Assembly: GCA_963682025.1 (NCBI GenBank)
Contig: OY821519.1
Coordinates: forward strand, 9,419,168-9,483,167
From: Cordilura impudica
Taxonomy: Eukaryota; Arthropoda; Insecta; Diptera; Scathophagidae
Reading direction: 5' to 3'
Length of the DNA stretch: 64,000 bases
Position 1 is the first letter of the stretch. Every line of letters starts with the position of its first letter. Positions 25,167 to 35,289 of this stretch are shown here, one piece after another. The position numbers and the translations under genes were made by a program. The notes beneath the pieces are model-generated. The model did no database searches. It was given only the letters and a program-made list of their open reading frames with translations, and was not told the origin of the DNA.

Positions 25167-25543
25167 CTAGCAGATTCCAGCCCTCGAAATTCGAGAGCAA
25201 ATTCTAGGAAATTTTATTTTTTCATTAAATAAAGACCCTAAAAGTATGCTAATCAATTATAGCCAATTCACAAATCAACACAAAAACCATACTTAGTTTT
25301 ATTACAAACACATTAACAAATTTAATAAACACACAATTAGCATTGTATAATTTTATGTATGTGTTAGAAGCAACTTTAAAAGCAATTTACTCAAAATAAA
25401 GGAAAAAATTTAAAACTCTGTAAATCTGCAAAACGGCTAAATATAAATACCTTTCAAATAATATACGTTTGGTCAAAATCGGGATAAAACGGTAGAACAA
25501 AACATCAGTCACAAGAAATCGCCTAACCTATTAATATTATAGA
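25167..25543 (-). mobile_element. Helitron-like element H6, near complete
   Basis: On the minus strand it runs from TCTATAATATTAATAGG (preceded by A, ending at 25543) to a perfect CTCGAATTTCGAG hairpin, GGCTGGAATCTG and CTAG (25167-25170, followed by T). It is 377 bp, with no reading frame, and is one of the best copies for deriving the family consensus. Confidence 0.9.
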
Positions 25544-25680
25544 TTCTCATAATATTTATGAAAATTTTTATACATTTTTTTTTATAAATAAAAAATTTGT
25601 TATTAAAAATTTCATTGGCTAAAAAAACTTTATTGGTTTGATGAATATATTCATCGGATATCTCTTTCAGTGTAATTCTC

Positions 25681-27490
25681 AAGACTTAATTTTGACACTT
25701 GTAAAAAAATAATATTAGGAAGCGGTGAAGAAATTTACACTGGGATTTATAATTTTTTTTCTCAATAATTATTATTATCTCGAATTGTGGAACTTGGCAA
25801 ACCACTGTATATCTTTCAACACTGGAAACCCATAAAATTCATCGATGATGGCACTAAGCAACTAAAAGTCGAATAAATATTTGTTTTTATTTTGTAAAGA
25901 CTAGTTTCAAATATTGTAACTTTCCAAAATAGCGAAATTTAAATTAAGCCACACTGAATTGAATGTGGACTATAAATTGTTAATTCTGTTTTTGTTATTG
26001 CTGTTGTTCATAAGTTGTTGGTGTAAAACAAGTTCGTTTTCAAATAGTTTTTATAAAAAAAAAAAATCTAGAAAACTTAAATGAATGACAACCTGCTTAA
26101 AAAACCCATAATAAAATCATATACCACTCGTTTCTAATAGAAAAGGGCTAGCTGGCTGGCTATGAACTATGGGCCAGCCTTCCAAAAAAAAAAAAGAAAC
26201 ATATTATTAGAAAAATTTCATACAGAAATTTTAAGTTTTAAATAAACCCAAATTAAATTTATCATAATTCAGAAAGGGGATTTTTTTTTAAATTAATTTT
26301 TAATTAAAATTTTCTAAACATTCAGATTCATATTTCAGAAAAGGGGTTTTTTTAAATTAATTTTTTTGTAAAATTTTCTAAAAATTTTACAAATGTAAAA
26401 TTTCTTATGTTAACTATTCTCCTCAAAACAACTTTTTTATAATAGAATGATACTATTTTAATAACAGAAAAATAATTATAATATTGTTTTTTGACCCATG
26501 GTGCCTTTGTTGGCTCATTGGCTGGTTGGTGTATACATAAATATACTTAGATAGACTTTGATGTTATTTTATTTTTTATTAAACCTTGATTAGGTTTTTT
26601 GTGAAATACACACTTGTGTTGTGTCGCTGTTGCTGTTGTTTGTGGCTCAGGGTAATAAATTTCATCATTAGCTTTTTTTAGTGACAGTTCCACTAAGATT
26701 TTCAAAATCTAAAAAAAAGTAAACTACAAAAAACAAAAACCTCTATAAAGTTGTTCAGTTCAGTTTAGTTTAGTTTTTATTATATTTTTATCGAAACATA
26801 TTTTAGAAATGATGGTGACACTTTATTTCGTTGTTCAAGATAATTTGTGTTGTATTGTTTTTGAAGATTTCGGCTGATTCCCGATGTTTGTAATTTTAAA
26901 CTTTCTATTCTTTGATCTTTATCTGAATACAATTTTAAATGATCAATGAAATGTTTATAGATAATTTTAAGAGATACTAAAATAAATTTATGATCGATTC
27001 AAACCAATAAAGAAAAAAACTTACATAAATAAAGAAAATTAATACAAAAGAAAATAAATTTTAAATGGATAAATATGTCAAAATTTCACTTTAAGCTTAA
27101 ATCTTAAATCTGCTTTGGGTTAAGCTTAAGCTGATGCTTTTAATGGCATTTTGTTTTTTTTTTTTTTGTTTTTTTCTCAAACAAGTCAAAGCAAATATTT
27201 ATCATAGAAAATGATTTTGTTGCCTTCCAGAATGCTCTCCAAGAAGATCAGTACATTCTCAAATGAGTTTGAAACAATTTTTATTAACTTTTTCCGCTCC
27301 AAACAAGCCATTTCTTCAGAACTTTCCTTACGAAGCAGACGTTTCTTCTGATCTTTTTAAATGTCCTTGACTCTGACATCATCTGTAAACCTCGCTCTTG
27401 AAATGGGTATATATGTATAAGGCATGACTAAAGACCGATTTTGGAAAATGTGTGTGTAAATCCCTACCTTTTTAAACAGCTGACCCTGTT
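25681..27490. other. Gene-free AT-rich stretch
   Basis: Complex AT-rich DNA with A- and T-runs. Around 26270-26370 a block (AAAGGGGATTTTTTTTTAAA with TTTAAATTAATTTTT) is locally duplicated. The interval 27190-27490 may be the decayed upstream part of the LINE relic that follows, but I cannot align it in frame. No host exon is visible. Confidence 0.35.
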
Positions 27491-27494
27491 CCCT

Positions 27495-28185
27495 GTTCCT
27501 TGATTTACTAGAAAAAATAGACAACATTATTGCTTTGGCAGACGACATTACGATCTACCACGCCGACAATACAATAGAGAAAATTAATAATAGTGTGCAG
27601 AATAAATTTTTAACTATTGAAAAATATTCCTTACTCCAGCTGGAAAATGTAACAGCAATATAAGAAGATTTGGATTAAATCAATTACTAATATAATTTCA
27701 TGTATAAAAAATTATTTTTTTCTAAAAATTATAATGAACCAACCAATCTTTAATAAGACTAGTTCTATCATATGGTTGCCAAATATGGTTTAACATGTCC
27801 CCTTCATATGTAGGCATTCCACGTCTTTATACAAATCTCAAATTAGTAACTACAAAAAATTTATATCAAACAAAATTCTTTATGAAAAAGTTGAGATATA
27901 CAGATTCGATAATTTCATTCTTCATATTATAAGAGATCAAATTTTAAATAGTATCACCGAATATCACCGAAAATAACATGATCATGGCTTCCTACTATCT
28001 TTTCGAAGGGTACATTTCAAAAATATTACTAAATGGACACGTTCCACCCGAAGCTTTTCCATTCCTTAATAGAAATGGTTTCTTTCAAAATGAAGATGGC
28101 ATTCTTATTATATACCATATTTATAGACGAGCCAATATCGAAACAATAAATAGTAATGAACTAACGTAAGAAAATTGTCGATTTG
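27495..28185 (+). pseudogene. Jockey-clade LINE reverse transcriptase remnant
   Basis: The plus strand shows scattered conserved pieces of a jockey-type ORF2 in the expected order but different frames. They are LADDITIYHADN (catalytic YADD region, here ADD, about 27535-27570), LVLSYGCQIWFNMSP (about 27760-27805), and a C-terminal stretch with PPEAFPFLNRNG and IIYHIYRRAN (within 27978-28169), typical of fly jockey-like elements. Stops and frameshifts separate the pieces and the middle is shortened. The intact enzyme would copy its RNA into the genome by target-primed reverse transcription; this copy is long dead. The clade is assigned by motif memory. Confidence 0.65.
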
Positions 28186-28385
28186 ATACAAGTAAACCTT
28201 AAAAAATATTGGTGGCTCACCCAATAATTATCCCTTTCAATTTTAACCTTTGACCCCTATATTTTTTTGTCACAGCCAATATAAAAGTAAATTTTTGTTA
28301 TACTTTTTACTTACATTTAATCTTATATTCACATGTTTTCTTGTATATATGTACTTATACATACATATTTATATAGAAAAAAAAA

Positions 28386-30590
28386 TCATGTGAATCCGAT
28401 CACAGGGGAGATGTGTAAACATCTAGTAATTAAAGATTTTTTATGGCACACTATTTATTATTATTTATTATTTCAACAGGTTAGTTTTTCATTTTTCGTT
28501 TTTTATTTTTCATGTTTCATTTTTTAATTTTTTATTTCTAATTTTTCATTTTTTATTTTCCATTTTTTATTTTTAATTTTTAATTTTTAATTTTTAATTT
28601 TTAATTTTTAATTTTTAATTTTTAATTTTTAATTTTTAATTTTTAATTTTTAATTTTTAATTTTTAATTTTTAATTTTTAATTTTTAATTTTTAATTTTT
28701 AATTTTTAATTTTTAATTTTTAATTTTTAATTTTTAATTTTTAATTTTTAATTTTTAATTTTTAATTTTTAATTTTTAATTTTTAATTTTTAATTTTTAA
28801 TTTTTAATTTTTAATGTTTAATTTTTAATTTTTAATTTTTAATTTTTAATTTTTAATTTTTAATTTTTAATTTTTAATTTTTAATTTTTAATTTTTAATT
28901 TTTAATTTTTAATTTTTAATTTTTAATTTTTAATTCTTAATTTTTAATTTTTAATTTTTAATTTTTAATTTTTAATTTTTAATTTTTAATTTTTAATTTT
29001 TAATTTTTAATTTTTAATTTTTAATTTTTAATTTTTAATTTTTAATTTTTAATTTTTAATTTTTAATTTTTAATTTTTAATTTTTAATTTTTAATTTTTA
29101 ATTTTTAATTTTTAATTTTTAATTTTTAATTTTTAATGTTTAATTTTTAATTTTTTATTTTTAATTTTTAATTTTTAATTTTTAATTTTTAATTTTTAAT
29201 TTTTAATTTTTAATTTTTAATTTTTAATTTTTAATTTTTAATTTTTAATTTTTAATTTTTAATTTTTAATTTTTAATTTTTAATTTTTAATTTTTAATTT
29301 TTAATTTTTAATTTTTAATTTTTAATTTTTAATTTTTAATTTTTAATTTTTAATTTTTAATTTTTAATTTTTAATTTTTAATTTTTAATTTTTAATTTTT
29401 AATTTTTAATTTTTAATTTTTAATTTTTAATTTTTAATTTTTAATTTTTAATTTTTAATTTTTAATTTTTAATTTTTAATATTTAATTTTTAATTTTTAA
29501 TTTTTAATTTTTAATTTTTAATTTTTAATTTTTAATTTTTAATTTTTAATTTTTAATTTTTAATTTTTAATTTTTAATTTTTAATTTTTAATTTTTAATT
29601 TTTAATTTTTAATTTTTAATTTTTAATTTTTAATTTTTAATTTTTAATTTTTAATTTTTAATTTTTAATTTTTAATTTTTAATTTTTAATTTTTAATTTT
29701 TAATTTTTAATTTTTAATTTTTAATTTTTAATTTTTAATTTTTAATTTTTAATTTTTAATTTTTAATTTTTAATTTTTAATTTTTAATTTTTAATTTTTA
29801 ATTTTTAATTTTTAATTTTTAATTTTTAATTTTTAATTTTTAATTTTTAATTTTTAATTTTTAATTTTTAATTTTTAATTTTTAATTTTTAATTTTTAAT
29901 TTTTAATTTTTAATTTTTAATTTTTAATTTTTAATTTTTAATTTTTAATTTTTAATTTTTAATTTTTAATTTTTAATTTTTAATTTTTAATTTTTAATTT
30001 TTAATTTTTAATTTTTAATTTTTAATTTTTAATTTTTAATTTTTAATTTTTAAGTTTTAATTTTTAATTTTTAATTTTTAATTTTTAATTTTTAATTTTT
30101 AATTTTTAATTTTTAATTATTAATTTTTAATTTTTAATTTTTAATTTTTAAGTTTTAATTTTTAATTTTTAATTTTTAATTTTTAATTTTTAATTTTTAA
30201 TTTTTAATTTTTAATTTTTAATTTTTAATTTTTAATTTTTAATTTTTAATTTTTAATTTTTAATTTTTAATTTTGAATTTTGAATTTTTAATTTTTAATT
30301 ATTAATTTTTAATTTTTAATTTTTAATTTTTAATTTTTAATTTTTAATTTTTAATTTTTAATTTTTAATTTTTAATTTTTAATTTTTAATTTTTAATTTT
30401 TAATTTTTAATTTTTAATTTTTAATTTTTAATTTTTAATTTTTAATTTTTAATTTTTAATTTTTAATTTTTAATTTTTAATTTTTAATTTTTGATTTTTA
30501 ATTTTTAATTTTTAATTTTTAATTTTTAATTTTTAATTTTTAATTTTTCATTTTTCATTTTTAATTTTTAATTTTTCATTTTTTATTTTT
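28386..30590 (+). mobile_element. Array-carrying element E2, right arm missing
   Basis: The left arm TCATGTGAATCCGATCACAG, GGAGATGTGTAAACATCTAG and TAATTAAAGA matches E1 and E3, and ATTTATTATTTCAACAGG matches E1. The interior is a 2-kb TTTTTAA array. The element then stops abruptly at 30590, where an unrelated Helitron 3' end (CTAG on the minus strand) begins, so the right arm has been lost or displaced. An A-run precedes the left arm, as in E3. Confidence 0.7.
28490..30589. repeat. Nearly pure (TTTTTAA)n satellite, about 280 units
   Basis: From about 28565 to 30537 the sequence is a 7-bp TTTTTAA repeat with only a handful of variants, such as TAATGTTTAA near 28815 and 29137 and TAAGTTTTAA near 30052 and 30150. 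The flanks (28490-28564 and 30545-30589) are mixed TTTTTCAT/TTTTTAT units like those in E1, so the pure block looks like a recent expansion within an older mixed array. Confidence 0.95.
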
Positions 30591-30591
30591 A

Positions 30592-31510
30592 ACTAGCTGT
30601 TTTTACCCGGTCTTGCCCGGGATCCAAAGGCCTTTGACTTGAAAAATGGTTCACTATGCGCTGAGTGCTTAGTCAATGAACAAATGAACAAATTCCTCAA
30701 AAAACCTTACTTTCTCGCCAAAAATTGGTATGGGATTGTGGAATTTGTTTATGTTGAAAAAATTCCCCAATGTTTACGTTTTTGGGAGAATAAACTCACT
30801 TTTTATTTCAATTTAAAATTTTTTGATTTTTTAATTTAGAAGTTTTTTTTTAAAGACTTTAAAAATTAGTTTCGAAACCGCTTGAAAAATTTTTTTTTGA
30901 AGTATATTTATTTTGTAAGCATCAAATATAACTGAATGGTTTGCAAATTAAAGGAATCAGAAGTTTTAAAAATTGAATTACTTCATTCAATAAATGATCA
31001 CCTTTGAGCAGGGACGTCAAATTTATAGAAGTTTCAAAAATGGAAACTGAATGCGAAGTTTAAAATTATGCGGCAAGGTTGCTTTAAGCAATTGCTTATA
31101 GTATATGTTTGGCCTATTTTGATCAACAGGTAATGATTTCACATACATACGTAGATAGAATTTATCAAAAGACTTTTCACTGAGCTGTGTTCCGCGAGCA
31201 AGTCGCGTCCGCGTCCGCACGTTTGGCACCCACATCCATGCTGCCGCGCAGTTGTTTTCTACTTATTTTAATCGCCAAAATATTTTTTTTAGATCATTTC
31301 GATATTTTAGCTGAGCTGCATTCCGCGATCGCGTCGCATCCGCGAGCCGCTTCCGCGCGTTTGTCAGCCACCCCGAGCTGCCGCACAGTTGACGTCAACT
31401 TATTTTAATCGCCAAAATATATTTTTCAGATCATTTCGAGAATTTAACTAAGTGTTTCCGCGGGCGCTTCGCGTCGCGTCCGCGTCTGCGCCCCGATTCC
31501 GCGCACCGAA
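30592..31510 (-). mobile_element. Helitron-like element of a second type, 5' limit uncertain
   Basis: The minus-strand 3' end reads CCCGGGCAAGACCGGG (hairpin, CCGGG stem), TAAAAACAG, then CTAG at 30592-30595. This is the Helitron hairpin-spacer-CTRR pattern but unrelated to the TCTATAATATT family. The body includes unrecognised AT-rich sequence (30640-31170) and, if the element extends that far, the GC-rich repeats at 31175-31505. I found no clear 5' TC end, so the right limit is a guess. Confidence 0.55.
31175..31505. repeat. GC-rich tandem repeats in an AT-rich setting, unit about 135 bp
   Basis: Two full units and one partial unit each start CTGAGCTG-like, run through CGCG-rich sequence (GCGTCCGCGTCCGC, CCGCGAGCCGCTTCCGCG, GCGTCGCGTCCGCGTCTGCG), reach TGCCGC-CAGTTG, and continue with ATTTTAATCGCCAAAATAT and AGATCATTTCGA. 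The GC-rich halves alternate with AT-rich halves. The open frame at 31187-31408 is an effect of the GC content and has no domain. Confidence 0.8.
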
Positions 31511-31739
31511 ATGATGCTATTGAAAAGAATACAGATTTTAAATGCGTATATTGAAGGACTGGTATTGAGGTCAGTATGCAAATTTTCACTTAAATAAATA
31601 TTTTACAAAATTCATTAAATAAAAATATGTAAAACTTTAAGAATGGATTTGTGGAGTAAGTTCATTTTTTTATTTCGTTTTTAAAAAAATGGGAACTTTG
31701 TTCATTTCTGTTAGGGACCTTTTTTAAATTTGGGGAATT
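31511..31739. other. Short AT-rich spacer
   Basis: AT-rich DNA between two repeat-bearing elements, with no recognisable feature. Confidence 0.3.
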
Positions 31740-32868
31740 TGTTCATCGTGAAGTTATTCCCGTATGTACCAAATTTCAGAGAAATCCATTGAAAAATACA
31801 AATTTGTAAAGCGAACAGATGTATCAAAAACAGAAAATGAGTTTTATAAAAAAGTGGGCGTGAAGGTAGGCGTGGCCAGAAAGATATATAATCCGACCTT
31901 TGCTGGAGTACAGAGAACACGTGTATCAAATTTCAGAGAAAGCCGTTGAAGAATAAAAGTTTGTATAGCAGTCAAACAGAGAAACAAATAAAAGGAAAAA
32001 AAAAAAATAAAATTTATATACATAGAAGTAGGCGCAAAATTAGGCGTGGCCAGTAAGAAGCGTATGGCGACCTTACCCGGAGTCCAGAGATCGTGCGTAC
32101 CAAATTTTAGAGAAATTCTTTAAAAAATAGAAATTTGTATAGCAAACAAATATACCAAAAAAACAGAAAATGAATTTTATATAAGAAGTGGTCGTAAAAG
32201 TAGGCGTGGCCGTTAGAATCATATGGTGACCTTGCCTGGAGAAATCCGTTGATAAATAAAAATTTTTATAACAGATATACCAAAAAACAGAAAATGAATT
32301 GTACACAAAAAGTGGGCGTAAAAGTTGGCATGGCCGGTAAGAACCATATGGCGACCTTTCCTGGGGTACAGAGATCGCGCGTAACAATTTTAAGAGAAAT
32401 CTGTTTTAAAATAAAAATTTTTGTAGCAAACAAATATACCAAAAAATAGAAAATTAATTTTGTGTAAAAAGTGGGCGTAGAAGTAGGCGTGGCCGATACG
32501 AATCATATGGCGACCTTTCCTGAAGTACAAAGATCATGCACACAGAAAACAGATTCATTGTGGCTAACGAATTTATTGCCAACCGAATTAGGAAAATGCT
32601 AATAACCGATTTTCGGGTTCACTATGATTACAATTATATTTTCCTAACAGTAAATATTGTATGATAATAAAAAATTTGCTGCTGATATGAAATTTCTGTT
32701 GATACAATCGAAATTACAGTTGTTCCACTTTAAAACAATTCGGATGGCAAATATTTTTTCCGTGTGTGTGTACCAAATTTCAGAAAAAATCCGTTGAAAA
32801 ATAAACATTTTTTATAGCGGTCAAACAAACAAACAAACAAACAAACTAACAAACAGAAAATGGTTTAT

Positions 32869-32914
<46 letters not shown>

Positions 32915-32988
32915 TTTATATATATATAAACGAAAAAATAAAATTTTCTAGAATTTGCAGTCGAATTTCGAGGGCTGGAATCTTCTAG
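31740..32988 (+). mobile_element. Helitron-type element with GTAGGCGTGGCC tandem repeats
   Basis: Five units of about 160 bp (cores near 31853, 32028, 32187, 32312 and 32469) repeat GTGGGCGTAAAAGTAGGCGT, GGCGACCTTTCCTGG, ACCAAATTTCAGAGAAA and AAATTTGTATAGC. They are followed by a CAAA-rich stretch, a (TA)n run (about 32867-32928) and TAAAATTTTCTAGAATTTGC, then hairpin TCGAATTTCGA and CTAG at 32985-32988. The 3' end is thus shared with the short TCTATAATATT family, although the body is different. The 5' end was not found. A MITE interrupts it at 32539-32770. Confidence 0.75.
32539..32770. mobile_element. MITE-like insertion inside the tandem repeat
   Basis: The regular repeat is broken after GATCATG and resumes with TGTACCAAATTTCAG. 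The inserted segment of about 230 bp begins CACACAGAAAACAG and ends TTTTTTCCGTGTGTG, giving imperfect terminal inverted repeats of about 13 bp. It encodes nothing. The exact target duplication cannot be set because the junction is GTGT-rich. Confidence 0.6.
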
Positions 32989-32999
32989 GTATAATAAAG

Positions 33000-33400
33000 A
33001 CTTGTCAAAAAAGAAAAGAATTAACTTTAAATGTAAATGGCATGTCATTCCCTTTGTAACGCACCCAAAAAAATTATTTACGACTCCAAAAAGTATGCAT
33101 ATTTTTGATACTCATAGCAGCTCGAATCGCTATATCGATGTCCAACTGTCCGTCCGTCCGTCTGTCTGTCTGTCCGTTGAAATCACGCTCATTCACTAAA
33201 TAAACCATGTATAAACTTAGGTCAATATTTTTTGTCATTATTTTGGGCATGTTGATATTGAAAAAGAATTCAATCGGGCATCACCGTACGAAGATATGAC
33301 CCCAAAAAAATATGGAGACTCCTCTAAAAAAGTCTAAAAATTCGTTGTGTTTTTTGTTATATTTTAGTACTAAGTTTATAAAATTGTTTACTTTTTCAAA
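33000..33400 (+). mobile_element. DINE-1-like fragment with (GTCY)n core
   Basis: GGCATGTCATTCCCTTTGTAAC, TATCGATGTCCAACT, then a GTCCGTCCGTCCGTCTGTCT microsatellite (about 33148-33177) and GGAGACTCCTCTAAAAAAGT follow the order seen at 16753-17100. The TATACCC end is missing, and no hairpin end was identified. Confidence 0.6.
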
Positions 33401-33550
33401 TAGATTGTTTGCATTTGCTATAAATTGTGACTTTACTCAAGATTCGGCACATCCGATTTTAACACTTTTATTTGTTGTTTTTTTAAATTAGATTATATAT
33501 TTTTTTTTTCATATAAATTACGTTTTTTTCTCGAAAGAAAATATAGAAAA

Positions 33551-34158
33551 CTAGCTAATACCCACTACTTCGTTAGCGGACATTTAAGTTACATTTATTC
33601 GTTTGTACAGTATATTATATTAAAAATGCCCCTTTACTGGACTTTGATTTTTGTCCCTCCCGGTAGGATAGCCTATAGCACTCAGTGATAATGTAGCTTT
33701 CAACAGGTGAAAGAAATGTTGAAATCGGATAAGTAGTTTAGAAGATCCGTAAAGGGGGAGACTTTTCCTCTTTTTGCCCCTCCCGGAAGGATAGCCTATA
33801 GCACTCAGTGATAACGTAGCATTCAACTGGTGAAAGAAATTTTGAAATCGGATAAGTAGTTTAGAAGATCCGTAAAGGGGGAGACTTTTCCTCTTTTTGC
33901 CCCTCCCGGAAGGATAGCCTATAGCACTCAGTGATAACGAAGCATTCAACTGGTGAAAGAAATTTTGAAATCGGATAAGTAGTTTAGAAGATCCGTAAAG
34001 GGGGAGACTTTTCCTCTTTTTGCCCCTCCCGGAAGGATACATAAAAACCTTGGTATTGACGTCACCTTTCATGAGAAGTTTACAGAATTGAAATCGGTTC
34101 AGGCATTACAGAGAACATCAATGCCAAACACAATGCTCTACATTTTTATATATATAGA
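33551..34158 (-). mobile_element. Helitron-like element of a third type
   Basis: On the minus strand the element starts TCTATATATATAAAAATG (ending at 34158, preceded by A) and ends GTAGTGGGTATTAG plus CTAG at 33551-33554 followed by T. It is 608 bp. Its interior is a 123-bp tandem repeat. It carries no helicase sequence that I can see. Confidence 0.75.
33640..34045 (-). repeat. 123-bp tandem repeat, three-plus units
   Basis: CCTCCCGG recurs at 33656, 33779, 33902 and 34025, exactly 123 bp apart. Units are more than 90% alike by eye. Because 123 is divisible by three, a minus-strand frame (33620-34072) stays open and predicts a 41-residue repeat containing GRGKKRKSLPLYGSSK. I regard it as a repeat artefact and not a gene. 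Confidence 0.9.
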
Positions 34159-34440
34159 TTTCTTTCTTTAAATATTTTTTTCGGCTTTTTGAATACATTC
34201 AACAAAAATATGCAGACACTTCCAAAAAATTATTAAAAATTCAGTTTATTTTTTGTTATATTTTATTTAGTATTAAGTTGATCTAATTGCTTACTTTGGT
34301 ATCAATTATGGCTTAATAACAGATGCGGCACAGCCGATTTTAACACTTCTATTTATTGTTTTTTTTTTTTTAATTGGATTATATTCTTTTTTTTTTTCAT
34401 ATAAATTATATTTTTTCTCGAAAAAAAATATAGAAAATTT

Positions 34441-35289
34441 CTTTTTTCGAATAAATTCAAAATTTATTTATTTAAATTTGATCTAAAATATGTCATCATC
34501 AAACAAAAAAAAAAAAAAAAAAAAACGTTTCAGAAAGCTCAAGTATTATTAAATTAACATAAATTGATAACATAAATCGAATTAGAACGTGAATTAAATA
34601 ATGTGAGTATGAAATATACGTAGCAAAAAAAAAAATTAACTTAAATAAATTTACATTTAATGATTTTTTTTTCGGAAACATTAGTTTTTGTCTTTCGACA
34701 ACCTGAAGGTATTTAGCAACTTTAAAAAAAAAAATAAATAAATAAGAGTATTGAGAAAGATAGTGCCCCCCGTACAGTTTGTTTCCTTATGTTTACAAAT
34801 AAGACAACTATTTTTGGCTCAGCTAGAGACTGAAAATAAAATTTCAAATTAAGTTTCCCATATTTGATCTTCTTAATTGCTCAAAAGATGACATGAATAT
34901 ATTTATACTAGATATATTAACGCACTGATTCATTGACTATGCTACGCTTTAACCGCGTCTTAAATTTATTATATACGTTAGAGCTAACTCGATCTAACGA
35001 AATATTTTCACATATTATCGAGAGCTTATAACTAACTCGTATATATTCATAAGAGGTGTTCTTATTAGTAAGGATACATTTTGAAGTGCGTTGATGCCAG
35101 TTCCCCGGCCAGATTTTTGTTCCTTTATATTTAAAAATTAAATAAATAAAATTTGGAGCGATTCCGATAACTTTGAATAATTTTGTCGATAATTTTTTAT
35201 ATTTATTATGTTTATTCAAATAAAAAAAATAAAATTGGATTAGAGAATTAATTGGCTTCTCTATATTTCTAATATTTTTAACTTGGATT
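34441..35289. other. AT-rich stretch, no clear gene
   Basis: It contains poly-A runs and a minus-strand open stretch (34917-35219, 100 codons) of unrecognised sequence just downstream of the pseudogene at 35290-37954. That stretch could be another decayed piece of the same locus, but nothing recognisable supports it. Confidence 0.3.

Larger units (their letters stand above)
20520..25680. repeat. Old TTAATGAA-rich repeat interrupted by Helitrons
   Basis: Blocks rich in TTAATGAATT, TTTTCATAAA and ATTAATTATTT occupy 20520-20899, 21339-22088, 22461-22560, 22905-23450, 25081-25166 and 25544-25680. A longer landmark recurs: GTGATCCCTATATTTTGG plus GTTGAAGATCTACTT-like sequence near 22472 and 23220, with a relative near 20690 (ACATTTTGGAAGTACTTGAT). 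This suggests a repeat of several hundred bp that was tandemly arranged before the insertions H3, 22089-22460, H4, H5 and H6 split it. It encodes no protein that I can see. Confidence 0.55.
33255..34440. repeat. Direct duplication flanking a Helitron
   Basis: 33300-33550 and 34195-34440 are diverged copies of the same sequence. Both contain ATATG-AGACTCC/ACACTTCC, TTTTTTGTTATATTTTA, CGATTTTAACACTT, TTTCATATAAATTA and TTTCTCGAAA, ending ATATAGAAAA. The Helitron at 33551-34158 sits exactly at the end of the first copy. Confidence 0.7.

Noticed and set aside
14278..30589. TTTTTAA and TTTTTCAT arrays considered as telomeric repeats
   Set aside because: Flies lack short telomerase repeats, the arrays are internal, and they lie between the arms of a mobile element.
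33620..34072. 150-codon minus-strand frame with three 41-residue repeats
   Set aside because: The 123-bp tandem repeat of a Helitron-like element keeps any frame open; there is no domain, and the frame lies inside the element.
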